A stretch of DNA of 64,000 nucleotides from Triops longicaudatus (GCA_022885665.1 JAGQDJ010000044.1:124632-188631); one strand, 5' to 3'; counted from the stretch's first letter, positions 1 through 11,862 are shown. Made by a program: numbers and translations. The notes: generated from the sequence alone by a model not told the origin.

Positions 1-100
1 TAGCTTATAAGTGTGCGCTGAACCATTTCAGTTAAAATTGGTTAGTGCTGTAAAATGAACAGATATGACTGAACACCCGCGGATCTCTATAATTGCGCAG

Positions 101-336
101 GTGGTATTGCCAACTTACGAAGAAGCTGTTCAGGAGCTCTGCCCTCCTCCGTATGATGTAGCTGTCGCGTCAAGACCTATGCCACGGAGAGCGATGTTAG
201 GACAGCAGAGAAGACTCCGTGTCGTCACCTCCACAAATCCCGCAAATTCGCAGACTACGGAGCGTGACTTCAGTGATTCCTTATCCCAGCATTCATCAGT
301 GTCGGCGCCATTCTGTCCCATGCGACACACGTCAGG
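101..336 (+). CDS. Penultimate coding exon of a PPxY-motif adaptor (partial gene, 5' part outside window)
   Basis: The exon encodes about 78 residues and carries LPTYEEAV followed 11 residues later by PPPYDVAV. These are LPxY and PPxY motifs of the kind bound by WW domains of Nedd4-family ubiquitin ligases. A paired LPxYEE/PPPY arrangement is known in WBP1/WBP1L/VOPP1-type membrane proteins and, in the other order, in NDFIP and commissureless. The rest is polar and Ser/Thr-rich, as expected of a cytoplasmic tail. An in-frame TGA at 56-58 blocks extension to the left, so the exon must begin after it; the best acceptor is the CAG ending at 100 (phase 0). The donor is AGG|GTAAGA at 336/337, leaving two bases of a split codon. 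A start at the ATG at 65 is possible but less likely. The membrane or ectodomain part would lie left of the window. The family assignment is inference from short motifs. Confidence 0.6.
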
Positions 337-501
337 GTAAGAGGGGCGATTATTGCCTGTGAAATTAATGCTCGTGTCCTGCTTTCGTTTCATTGTCATT
401 GCACGTGAAAGATAGTTTTTATTTTTGTTAATCCGTCTTACTTGCTGTAAAACTTTCACGTGACGTGAGTAATTGGCAACGTATCATCTGACCTTCAGCA
501 G
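337..501 (+). other. Short intron with tandem (NAGNAG) acceptor
   Basis: A GTAAGA donor at 337 and a TTCAGCAG acceptor bound an intron of 162 or 165 nt. Cutting after the AG at 498 or at 501 keeps the same frame and adds or removes one Arg. The intron contains CACGTGAAAG (402-411) and its exact reverse complement CTTTCACGTG (453-462), which could fold into a hairpin. Confidence 0.55.
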
Positions 502-715
502 GACCAGTACTCGCAGTGGGTCAGTAGGAGAGTCCTTGGGGTCGCTGGATACCGTCGCAGCGGCTAGTGAAGTCTCGTGTCTGACCGCTGCCACCGTTGA
601 TACGCTCAGCTCAGGAATTTCCGGAGGTTTGTCCAGTAATTCCAATCAGTCGCGCAACCCCTCAACGCAAGGCGTTTGTGGCAGTTTGGCGTCAGTGGAG
701 GGCGCATTAGTATAG
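499..715 (+). CDS. Last coding exon of the PPxY-motif adaptor
   Basis: The first base or bases complete the split Gly codon left by the previous exon. The frame then runs about 71 residues to a TAG at 713-715. The product is strikingly rich in Ser, Thr, Gly and Ala (runs such as STRSGSVGESLGSLD and LSSGISGGLSSNSNQS), consistent with a disordered, phosphorylatable C-terminus. No domain is visible. The start is 499 or 502 depending on which of the two CAG acceptors is used. Phase agreement with the upstream donor is the main reason for joining the two exons. Stop-free reading in both exons and local G+C above the flanks support coding. The ATG at 473 is inside the intron and is not taken as a start. 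Confidence 0.55.
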
Positions 716-1053
716 AAAACATCCTTGCCTGTACTTGTCAATATGATTGATCCCACAATCTCTACATGACGTCGTTGTACTTGTGTCATATCGTACAACA
801 CCAAAGCGTGTCTCAATGCTCTTATTGCTGTAGACATTATTTACTACTTCTTTCTAAACGACCAAGCACCTGAAAATGAAGAATCTAAAAATGAAGAAGC
901 CAGTATTTGTATATTTTAATCTTTTTTCATGACATACTCAAATTTAAAACACTCTTCTATATTTAGTTTGTAGTCAAGAATCTATAGAAAATACAGATAC
1001 AAAAACAGAAAATCTATGAAGATTTCAACTTTCGTGCCGGACTGTTTTCAAGA

Positions 1054-1087
1054 CTTTCGTATTCCTTTCGTATTCACTTTCGTATTC
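1054..1087. repeat. Three copies of an 11-bp unit
   Basis: CTTTCGTATTC occurs at 1054-1064, 1065-1075 and, after one extra A, 1077-1087, all identical. It lies in the presumed 3' UTR of the PPxY gene. It is a small tandem repeat of unknown role. Confidence 0.9.
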
Positions 1088-1312
1088 CTAACTCTGTGTG
1101 AACGCTATAGTTAAAAAGCTGAAATGTTCCAAATCGACAGTCATTTCGTGTATCTAAGTTCCTCAGAGAGTTTATAATCTGGGAAAAGAAGCACATTTCA
1201 TTTATCTGACGTTCCGTCTCCATCTGTAAAAATTTACAAGCAGAAATAATCTCCAGTATACTCTACCATTGTTACATTCCTTGAGGGGAAGTATAGTCGA
1301 ACTTTGGAACCA

Positions 1313-1318
1313 AATAAA
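1313..1318 (+). terminator. Candidate poly(A) signal of the PPxY gene
   Basis: This is the first AATAAA after the stop codon at 715 and would give a 3' UTR of about 600 nt. No nearer canonical signal was seen. The placement is inferred from position only. Confidence 0.3.
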
Positions 1319-2218
1319 GAGCTGAGGATTACCAGGGATGCATTTTAGAGTGGCATATCTTCTTCAGTGGCTTTGTCAACTCAATCTTCTTAAAAGCTAC
1401 AGCATGTCAGGTTGGATTGTCCTATTCCTGGCGCACTTTAGTGATCTCCGATTTAGTATTCCAACCCTAAACTTATCTAACCTCGTTTCAGCTCTCGAAA
1501 CGGATCCTCAGCAGACTGGTGGCAGAAGTATTTGTGAAATAATCACTTAGATTTTCGGCAGCAAGTGGGGAAGATTTGACCTACATCGCATTGGTACCCA
1601 CATTCGTGGCGCCTGTGTGACGGAGCCTCTGCAGCATAACGTATTCGCGTCTTCTCCCAATAGATTTTGCAAATGGCATGGCTGAATACTAATGAGTTAG
1701 ATGTGAACATTAGCACTCGTAGCAAGCTGCGTGCCTTCACTGCACATCCTTCTATAGCTCAACTCAGCGCCGTAGATTTAATGACTACGTACACTTGCCT
1801 GGGGTTTGCATTCTGAAATCTTCGCTTCGAAAGTTATCGGTTTCACTTAGCTATACAACGGCGGCGCTGTGTTGATAATAGCAGCAAAGGGCGACCCTTA
1901 TCATCCAACAATTTAGTAGGAGAATTGATAGCATCTTGGTAACGATGTTTTAATCTTATACCTCAAAGTGACATAAGCTTTGGCTCTTTTATTTGGCCGG
2001 TAATTTTGCGCTGAGCCTCCTTTTCCATACAAAAATGAAAGACCAAAAGGTAAGGCGAGGTTACTCTGTGTGAGGCTGGTCTCCGGTAACTGGCGGAGCG
2101 ATGTCCGTCCATAATGAGCTGCCATTAAGGACTTAACAAGCTATAACGAGGTGACATGGAGCGAAGGTGATTTGAAATAGGCTCATTTTTGCCTCCTTCT
2201 TAAGGAGGATATACATTC

Positions 2219-2332
2219 ATGATATTATTGTGCTCTGGTTGTGTTATTACGGGCTGCTTTGTGCTAATTGTGTTGTGGAAAGTTAGCCCTGAGATCTTCG
2301 TAGGAAAGCGGCGACAGCCATACTTTGTGTAG
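2219..2332 (+). CDS. Possible 37-residue single-pass membrane micropeptide
   Basis: An ATG ORF encodes a 37-residue peptide beginning MILLCSGCVITGCFVLIVLW, a continuous hydrophobic segment of about 20 residues, followed by a basic KVSPEIFVGKRRQPYFV tail. Fourteen bases upstream the sequence CATTTTTGCCTCCTTCTTAAG (2184-2204) looks like a polypyrimidine tract and AG acceptor, so this could be the ORF of a 3' exon. No promoter, donor or homologue is recognised. ORFs of this length arise often by chance; the membrane-helix composition and acceptor are the only support. The AAGGAGGATATACAT just before the ATG resembles a bacterial ribosome site but is taken as coincidence in this eukaryotic context. 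Confidence 0.15.
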   Translation: MILLCSGCVITGCFVLIVLWKVSPEIFVGKRRQPYFV

Positions 2333-5300
2333 CCAACTTTTTTTGGTAGTTCCAATTAACATGGTTAATTAGCCCCCTGATGTGCCATGTGGATCAGCTC
2401 CACGTTGGGAGGTCCCAAGCCTTGGAATTCTATTTAGACCAACCATGTCCTGCTGGTGAAGGCGGGGAACAGATAAGAGTTGCTTCTAAAGCCGTTAGGT
2501 ACGGCATTGCCACCTTTAATTAATTAGATTTAAGAGGCACCTTGATGTAAGCGTTGGAAGAGATCGCTTACTCTTTTTCCAGCTTCCTTTTATCTACCAT
2601 CTACTTTTCTCGTTATCGGTTGGATTCTTTTCCTGCGGTTGGAATCCAAAAAAATAGTTGAAATGTTATTCAGAAAAAGTACACACATATAACGGAGATG
2701 AAGTATGGCGATAAAAAACCTCACGTATTCGTCTAGTTATCTATTTACCCTTCAGATAGTAGTTCGTAGTATTCGAGCAATTTCATACATTCAGCAGGAA
2801 CATTGTTCCTCTTTGAAAATATTTTTGGACGATTTTCAAAGTACCATTTCATTCGCTATCAGAAAAGTAATTCTTAGGTCAGTAAAGCATTCTTCAAGAT
2901 AAAGGCAAAGGGTAGACGTGCCTGCAGTGCTGGGTTAACATTTACCTTCCCCGGAGAACTTGAATCTTTCAACGCTAACGGAGATTTGATCTTCAAAGAA
3001 AATAGAGACCGACTCAATTGGCAAGAAACTTGGCTAACGTTGCATGAGATTTGTGAAATGTTCAGCCGCATTGAGGCGGAGTCGCTAAACATGTCGAGGA
3101 TTCATTATAGGAGTTCATGCATAAATTTACCTGGCTTGAAATCCTAATTGCTCCAGATTAGTAACGCCACTTGATCTGTGGTCTGAAAAAAAAATATTAT
3201 AATGAAACTATAGTCGGAAAGAGAGAAACCGAACTCGTAAATATTGGAAGCCCTTCATTCTTGTGGGCTGTTGCAATGTTTTTGCTTCTCACCAAGTTGT
3301 ACACTATCTCTGCGTGACTCTTGATTGAAAGACCCCAGCGAGCATTGAAATTAATAGTCGTGCGCTTGAAGCCCAAGCTTCATGAAGCAGGGAAAGAGCT
3401 AGTTAATTTGGCTTCCTTAATGCAAAAGGCAGTGGGCACAGCGTTCTTACTTGTGCTAGCCTATAATTAAACGCTTGCTTTCTTTTTCCAGGAGACGATT
3501 GGTACAAGCGGCTCGGGTTATTGACTTTTTTATATGCTTGCTAGATAACGATAAAGGTTAAAGATTGAGTTCCCTTAAGGCAACCGGACCCGGGACCGGT
3601 ATTTAAGTAACGTATAAAAAAGACATGTTTTACACTTCGTCTCTAATCGTGCCAAACGACGCCCTTTTTTTCTCATTTCTTCCGAAGCGAATGTCATTGC
3701 AAGAGTGCGCGGCATCAAGCATTTGGTTTAATTGACACTTTTGGCGTTTGCGGTCCATAGCTAATGACAAAGGCGGCAAAGGGTAAAAATTAGTTAAATA
3801 GATAATTTTGAATTTGCCAAATGATTTATGAAAAAGTGTTTCATGCAGGTCAATGGGTGAGAAATGCACCCAGCACTTAAGGCCTTTTATAACCTAAACC
3901 TAAAGGAAAAAGAAACTCGCTCATCTCAGTACTCCCAGAAAAGGAGATATTCAGCTTCTAACCTAAATATGGCTGGTAAGAGATTGTGCAAGATACTTTT
4001 CAATGGGGTTAAATTACGGCTACTGTGCATTGAAGTACTTTGTGCCACAAGAGCCACTTCCCGTGTGCATAATTTCACGTTCTATTGCCTAGGTATCTAA
4101 AAGCCAAAGTCGTGCACAGATAATTGATGGAGAGCACTCTTAAGCAGAGTCAAGAAAAAAATATAGCTGAAAAATGTTGGGTCCAAGACGTTAGTTGGAA
4201 GCGCTGCGCCATCCCCTAAAATTGCTATTATGTATAGAACCACGCGGGAGTACTTTTGGCCTCGATTTGCTGCTAATTTGAAAAGGAATGCTTTTTAGTT
4301 GAATGTCATGCTATCGCAACTGCCCTACAATTTTCAGCAAAAAAATAGCTAGATATAGAATCCAAGTATTATACATCCTTTTCGAAAGGTTGCGACTTTT
4401 AAATTCTTCTGATGAAATGTTTCATTGCAATTTCAAGTAGCTGAACAATTTTTCGAATCATAAACCCAGCAATGTAAGATTATAAAGGATGCAATGCATT
4501 TGGCTAGGAAAGCCTTCATGTTTGTGCTTTCCTTTCCTTTATCTTTTCATAACAAGAGGCGCTTGACTGGCATTGGAAAAATGGACGAAAGCACAAACGT
4601 GGATTTTTCACCACGGCAAATCAATGCACCTCTTAAGAATGTAGGGCAAGGATACGTACTGTAATCATACATATTGAAGTGGATCTTTTAGGGAGTTTTT
4701 TCACGCTTTGAAATATGTTGCCGAAAGCGAAGCAAATGCTCTTAAAAAAGGGAAGTCCCCTTATTGTGACTTGTACACAAGTTAAGAATCGCTGAACATA
4801 TATTATTCCGTTAACTTCACAGATTCAGGTGTTTGACGTGTCGATCGATTCGAAAAGAGCAACGCTGGATAAGAACTTATGGCATGCTGCCGAATTCCAA
4901 GTTACTCTTATGCTCCACATAAATTATTTGAATCCTTGCTGCGCAAGCCCCTGGTGTGAAAACGCGCAGCGACGATTTGATAACTTCAGTAGGAAAGCCG
5001 TCCAACGATTTTTATTTTATATGTTGTAGTTTCTTGCCTATCAAACGCGCAACACCAATCAGTTTAGCAGCTGATAAGCCCCTTCTAATCTCTCGCGAGT
5101 TTTTGCTACCGATTTCTAGGGACGGAGCCAGGGGCACGACCTACGAGTATGCCGCTACCCGTCGATATTTGCTGAGCGTGACCTGTCCGTCACGACAGAT
5201 TACTTGGAGCAACTTGTTGATTGAATTTCAAATTGAAAATCAACGAGATAAAGCTCTCTGCCGGAACCTAGCCCGCCTCACTTCTTGGAATCAGCTATCA

Positions 5301-8300
5301 CCGCAACTTTTTACACTTATCATTTTTCTTTTTTTCTTTTTTTTTTCGTACGATTATCATAATTAATAATTTTCTGTCGCGGTTTGGGTGTTTCTTTCGT
5401 ATACGCCGTCGTGAGAGACCCTAAAATGCTTCAAGAAGGACTTTAGAAAGGCGCGGTGTAAACTATTCAAAGTGGAGAAAAAGGAGATTAGTTTAATTTG
5501 TCCACTTTGTGGTATTGGGATGCACTGAACTGGCAAAGCATCAACAACGTAAACCATTAGCCTAAATTACTGCAGACATTTTCAATAGGACCTTCCCCTG
5601 CTGCTAAGACCTTGCTTTGAGCCCTATTTTCCCCTTGAGGTGTGTTGTTTTAGAACACTGAAAATTTATCAGCGTCATAAAACAGTCGGCTGAAAGTTGT
5701 TACTTTTTCTAGCTTTTCCCTTTTCGAATCTCCATTTTCTGGAGCTCGTCGACGCACGAAATCCAATCACAAGCGCTTCAAGATTACGTATCTCTTCTTC
5801 CTCCGACAGATGAAAATCTACTGTACAATTCAATTATACCTCCTGCTTGCTCCGGAGGCAAACCATTTGAAATAACCCATCCAATTCGATTGCCACGCAG
5901 GCACCTGTAGTTCTTTGCTTAGTGGGAAAACTTGTCAAATATCACGAATAAAATAAGATATGTAGTGACTGCACGGAGTAAATAGCATTCTCCAGAGCGT
6001 TATACTTATGCAAAAACTTCCCTAGCCTTGCACCACCAGGTGGCTTGAGGCGACGGAACGGTAAGAAGTTGCCGGAGCCCAATGTTAGATACAGGTGCTA
6101 ATGTGTTCTGATTCTGTCGGCTTGGGCAAAAGAAACGTATAAGAAAGACAAGCCATATCATAAGAGAAATTTTGCACGGTCTCAAAAAGCGAAAGCGGGT
6201 CTGGTATGTGTTTCTTGCGTTCCGTTATCTTTGTTTTACGTCTTTGTATAAAGTAAATTCGAAGACTTTAAAAAGTAGGTTTCGTTCTTACACACATCCT
6301 TAATTCTTGAAAATGCTGTAGCCATGCCATTTAAAGGTATTCGGTAGCGGTTGACTTCTGGTTAGACGGAAAGCAGCAATTAGAGGCATGTGACAGAGAC
6401 TGTATCAGCTTTTGTGCGTTTTTTTCTTTTTTTTTGTTGGCAAATTATTCTGTATTATCACTTTGCATAAGAACTATTGGAATGGGACGGGTGAAACAAA
6501 TGATTTTTCACAGTCGCACGCTTTGAATTACGATGAAGGCTCGTGTTGTATAGTTGGTCATCGAGAGCTGAAACTTTGTACTTCGTATGCTTCACAAAGT
6601 AGCGCATTTTTTTGCGACGTTCAAAAGATAGATCGATCCGAATTCAAGCCGTTCAGTAGAAACCCGTCCAGTGATTGGTTGAACTTAATCTATTGGGAAA
6701 AAAGTCGACTTTCTGCTAGCGTGTTTGCAGATTCGAAGTCTGGCTTCTTTCATTATTCAAGGCCTTGACTGCCATTAATTAAGGTAAACAGAAGCAATCC
6801 AAAGCGCGGCTACTTGGAGTCCTAGTGCGCCCGAGGATTACAAAGCACCTGTTCTATGAAAACGTTTGGAATGTTATGCAAATATCAAATACTAAAGATC
6901 GCCAAATGAAATTGCTGACATAGATGCCGTTAAGATTAATGAGAATAAGAAGAAATAAAGCGAGTAGAATTTTTGAAATGCAAGACGAATACAGGTGCTT
7001 TTTTTATATTATACAGAACATTTTATACCCGTGTTTCCAGAACCTTCCTCGGGGACTGGAGTACTGATTACTTTTCGAGACGAAAGAGAAAGCTCCAAGC
7101 TACATGTTTTTTGTGTGATTTATTAGTTTTCTTATCGAGCGCAGGTACGGAAAAATTGCTTGTAAATATGTGCTTTCGTTATTCTTTGCTACCCTTTTTC
7201 TTTTTTGAACTCATTTTAAATGTACTGTATATCTTTCAAGCCGGGACGCGTGTTAGCCGGTTGCTTAGTGCTGAGTACGATGTTATTCTGATTTGAACTC
7301 GTAACTGTTTCTTGCGTGGCGTGGTTTAATGACGGTTCTGATATCTGGAGCTCGTAACTCTTCGCGCGGTGTTGACCAGCGGCTCATGTAACGCTAGCGT
7401 TTTATTGACTTGGGTCTCACCGGACACATCCTTCTAGACTCAACCTTTTGTTTTCAGATTAAGCAGAAAGGTGTTGGCTTTAGTCAAGCTAAAGCGTGAA
7501 TGCGAAGGGCAGCGGCAGCATCCATAACCCCTATACTCTTATACACAGGCCTCTTGTCTATTTATACAGCAAGGTTACACAACGTCCATCGGATTATAAC
7601 ACAGCGGGTCACGATCGGGACTGAAAGTTAAAAGAAAACTCGTAAGCACAGGTGTAAGTCTTGATAACATTTTTTCCTGGTAACGCTAAGACGCCAGTAT
7701 ACTCTTGGGCAAGACTTTGGCTTTTATAATATCCGGCTCCGAATAATTAGTTGCAACGTTAGTGTTGAAGTTTAGCATGGCATTTTACGAGGCATTTGAT
7801 GTGCTAGAGGGATTTAAAGGGGATTTTCGTGTACCTCTACCTGCGTATAAGCTGCAAGTATTAAACGAGGAATTACAGTTTTTATTTCTGTAATTTTAGT
7901 TAGGGAGCTTGGATACCGTTTCGTTTAACTTTTAATTTTTCCTACGGTACTATTTCTTGGTGGTACTTGAACGCAGTCCGTCATAGTGGTGAGCCATATT
8001 ATAATGAAGTTTGTTGAGTTCAGTGACAGAATACCCACCCGGACTTTCTTCGTCATAAAGATTTCAGTTCTTAACATATACATTGCATTTAGTATTTTTT
8101 TTCGCCGCATTTTATCTCGTACCAGCCCTTTGTTATCATTACAATCCCAGTTTTTGATTAGGAAGTGTCTAATGGCGAAGTCTTCGTCGACGTAGTGTAC
8201 TTCTCAGATGTTTATGGATGCGGATAAGTGTGGACTTGAGCTTATTTTGCATCTTGCATGTTGTTGGGGCCGAGGTGTGAGGTATGAGGTGTAAAATATG

Positions 8301-10979
8301 TGTTGAGGAGAGGTTCGGTTACAGGCGCGAAATGTGGCGCATGAGCTTTGTTTTCATTTCAATGGTAATGAGACGTGCGTCCTTTGCCACAATCAGAGAT
8401 GTATTCAACGAACACGAGAGCCAGGAGACGGGGGGAGAAAACAACTACGAGAATGAAAAAGACAGTTTAATCTCTTCTTCGCAATGCTCCCAAAAAGCAT
8501 TCCAACTCGTCCCTTACAATCGCACTTTGTATGCAAATCTGCGGCATATCCCTCACCTATGCTACCCTCATTTCCATGTCAAGATACTGGCTAGATTCAT
8601 CAAACCGTAGCCTTTCTTTTTTTTTTCTCCCGACTTGTAGATAGAGTAGCGTTCTGTGGCCATATAAGCCAGCATGGGAGATAACTATTGCATACCGTTG
8701 GATAACAAGTGCTTGGCTATCTGTGAAATTGTATCAATTTTCTGGACTGATTACGCTCTCGAGGTGCAAAATTTGTAGTTGTGATAAAGGCGTTGCTGGA
8801 ATGTGGCTTGCTTTGTTCGGGTTCAGCTTATGTATGTTTTCAGTCTCGCGTGATAAGTCTTCGCAAAAACCTACAGAACTTCAAAAGGTACAGCGCACTA
8901 TTTGCAGTACGAGAAAACAAGAGCCTGGGGGGTGTGGATGTTGAGTGCGTCCAGAAAGGGCGGTGTTGTGGTTCCTGTTTGTAAAAGTAGTAATTTCTAA
9001 GGGGCACGCAGAGCCCCTTTTTCCGATGATTTCCAAGATCGACGAGCGTTAAAGCCCCCCACACCCATACCTTTAGCGATTCGGTAATGTGATGTATGGT
9101 TATACATATACTCTATAGAATGAAAAATCTAAAGAGCACAAACCCATGCAATCACGATTTGTACGTATAACAGGAAATGTAGGGTGTCTGATGCCACTGG
9201 GAGGAGGGTATGGCGTTTTTGGGTGGAGATGAACATAGCTTGTGTGTTGTAATAGTTTCTTGCTTGAAACAACACCTTTCATCCCCCACACTCCTTGGCG
9301 TATTATCGATGTCAGTAAAACCAACAGGACAGGAACGTGTTCTTTCGATTTTTCTCTGCTAACCAATACGACCTGTAAAGAAAAAAAAATGAACATCTGC
9401 AAAAGAAAAGTAAAAGAAAGGAATGTCAATTGCCGTTGAGGTGCGAAAGGGTAGATTCTTAGTCTCGTGTCACGGTGCAATACGGCGTTTAGGCTCAACG
9501 GCTTGCCGTTTTAGTGGCTTTTTATGTGCTTCGTGCGCTTGTCCTGGGTCTTAAGCAAATGGCTTTAAATGTGTCCGTGACGTACCAAAAAATAGTGGAA
9601 AAAAGGACCACCTTGAAAGTGGTATGCTGTTGTGCTCAGGACTGTGCAAGAATACCTTAACTCAGCACACACAAGAACGCACCAACACTCACACGGAGAT
9701 GTCAATCTTCCAGGGAATAAATACATCGGGAAGTGTGCCTGGTTGACAATAACTTTTTTTCGTCGTTTAGTTTAGCATCCTTTGTTTACTAATATACCGT
9801 AACCCAAGTTCGTAACCCGTTCATTTTGGGAAGTTGAATAAAAATGGACGAACCAAGTCCGTGCTTCAGGTTTACGCGTGAGATTTTCACGGAAATAACA
9901 TGAAGTGCGTTTCTCCGCCGTTTTTTCCACCGTAAGCATTTTTTCTTTGCAAACGTATAACTCTTTGCTTGTCCTACGTTAGAGAAAAAAATTTGTAGAT
10001 ATAAAAGTTATTTTTCCGATGGAGTAAGAAAATATCAATTTAGGATTTGAAAAGCCCTGATGTTGTCCAGAAGGTTGTATAATGGTAGATACAACAGTAT
10101 TTTCATATAGGCAAACTCTTAAGTGGTTGGGATGGAAATAGGGCGTAGAAAACTTATCGGTAACGTAATACAATGGGGTGATAAATGAATTGTGATAGTT
10201 TGTTGGTAACCGTATACCTAGCATCAAGAATCTATTAAAAAAGAAGGCTGAACATGAGGGTGAACTGAGAGGGTGGAGCTGGCATGTTGGTCAATCTAGT
10301 AAAGCCATCAGTAAATTGCTTCTGCAACGGCAGCAAACTTGATGGATTTTTCGAGGATCCTGCAAGAGGTAAGCATCCACTAAGAAGCTTATGACTTATG
10401 GGTATACGTGGACTTTCACGATATTACGGTGTACGTATCATACGGACATCGGGAATGAGAAGGCCGTAATCACAGGGTGAGGGGAATTAAGAACAAGTCA
10501 GCTTTTTTACACAGTGGCTCGCGTCTATTGATATGCTAAGAATACGTATGCAAATTAACCACGTTTACAAGTTCTAGTATGCGGTATTTAACCAGCTTTA
10601 CTCCGTTCGTCCTAGCAATCTAATTTCTTCTAAGATGGTAAAACTACCATTTTTAAGTACGATGCCTAGGATTTACGCTTTCATAATGTAAGCCCCAGCT
10701 GAAACATCAGTTTCAAGGCTGTTATTAGTAAAGGAATGTCATAGCCATAAGCGAAAAAATAAGCTTGTCTTGTTGATAAAAGCCGTGATGGCTAAAAGCA
10801 AATCGAAAGGATTTTTTTCTACTCAGAAAAGAGGAGACAGATATTGGTGGCTAAGGCAAGGATGCTTGGTCATCCTCATCTTTTGAATTGATTACAGCAT
10901 AACTCCTCTAAAGTCCTTTTTAGATACTAAAACGACTCAGTGAGTTAGCCTTTGTTTTTGTAGCGTGAGGTGAAGAAAA
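2333..10979. other. No supported gene
   Basis: Open frames here (for example about 4956-5366, 6412-6768, 8284-8610 and 9100-9498) have chance-like composition, conflicting frames on both strands, or non-ATG starts, and none shows a domain. Visible structure is limited to a 12-bp inverted repeat at 4520-4598, short T or A runs, and a weak local duplication around 7278-7365. The region may be intronic or intergenic. Confidence 0.5.
4520..4598. repeat. 12-bp perfect inverted repeat
   Basis: GTTTGTGCTTTC at 4520-4531 is matched by its reverse complement GAAAGCACAAAC at 4587-4598, with a 55-nt spacer. No target duplication was recognised, so an element identity cannot be given. Confidence 0.7.
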
Positions 10980-11042
10980 GGGTTGACAGGGGTTGACACA
11001 CACACATACAGTGTATGTGTGTGTGTGTGGGGGGGGGGGGGG
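10980..11042. repeat. CA/TG hairpin next to a G14 run
   Basis: A direct repeat of GGGGTTGACA-like sequence (10980-10998) runs into alternating CA ending ACATACA at 11010. A single G follows, then TGTATGTG continuing into TG dinucleotides to 11028: nearly perfect arms with a one-base centre. A run of 14 G follows at 11029-11042. Such sequence can form a cruciform, Z-DNA or G-rich structure and is prone to slippage. Confidence 0.9.
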
Positions 11043-11848
11043 CGTGCGTGTCACCAAGACACTGGCTGGAGATTACCATAAGATTTCTCACCGTGTATTG
11101 CATACGAATTTCCTATTACATCACGCTATGGAGACATACTGACGGTTTTAAGGCTTATTTTCTGTTCTCAAAATTTCTTTCGGTGAATCTTTGGACAAAT
11201 TAAAAATATTACAGGATATTGGCTCAACACTTAAGAATTTAATTTTTTTAATAAATTTGTTTATAGTTTCCTAGTAAATGAGCCCCTCTATTCTTGTAAA
11301 ACAAAATAATTAATTAACAAAATAATTCTGCCAAAGAAACCAAAATTTCGCTTGTCTGACACAAAATATAATTGTAGCATGACTTAGAATTCTTCCCTTG
11401 TAGACGCAAAATTTATTTTTTGCTACACTTCCAGGAAACGTGAAATTGTTAACGACAGTACACTTGGAAAGAAAAACTACGTAAACGCATTCTTTCTTTT
11501 TACTATTGTGATTGACGTACTGGGCCAGATTAAAAGTTGAACGCAGTTAAAAGTAAGTCTCGTATCCCAGACTGATTTTCAGTGGCAAGCTTACGTGCGA
11601 CTTTTGGGGTAGAGTGAGATTTCTATCATGCCTACGAACTAGCGTTAGACTGATTTGACTGTTGGCGCGCGTTTTCTTATTTCTCGGTCATCGTGGGATT
11701 ATTTTTGCTGGCACTTAACTCCAAAGAGCCTGTAAATCCGATCAAATAGTTCCCTTTGCTGCATTTGTGCCGATTGGTGGTAGAAGTTATAATGCTCTCT
11801 TTTAAAGGATAAGGGAAGCTTTTAAGGTAGAAAGCGCGATGAAGTAAC

Positions 11849-11862
11849 GGGGGGGGGGGGGG
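11849..11862. repeat. G14 homopolymer
   Basis: Fourteen consecutive G between AAC and AGTC. It is the same length as the run at 11029-11042, about 800 bp away. Confidence 0.95.

Noticed and set aside
130..459. 109-codon minus-strand frame opposite the PPxY exon
   Set aside because: It is the shadow of the plus-strand coding exon and runs through the intron; no motif.
2203..2221. AAGGAGGATATACATTCATG, resembling a bacterial ribosome-binding site
   Set aside because: No bacterial context or vector sequence is present; the local sequence also reads as a splice acceptor.
3640..3680. Short similarity between the reverse complement here and 8365-8400 (encoding RASFxTIRD)
   Set aside because: Only about 25 bp with several mismatches; no boundaries or further copies, so chance is likely.
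8999..9023. AAGGGGC/GCCCCTT hairpin followed by T5, like a bacterial intrinsic terminator
   Set aside because: The window is eukaryotic and no bacterial-type gene or polymerase III gene precedes it; the match is taken as coincidence.
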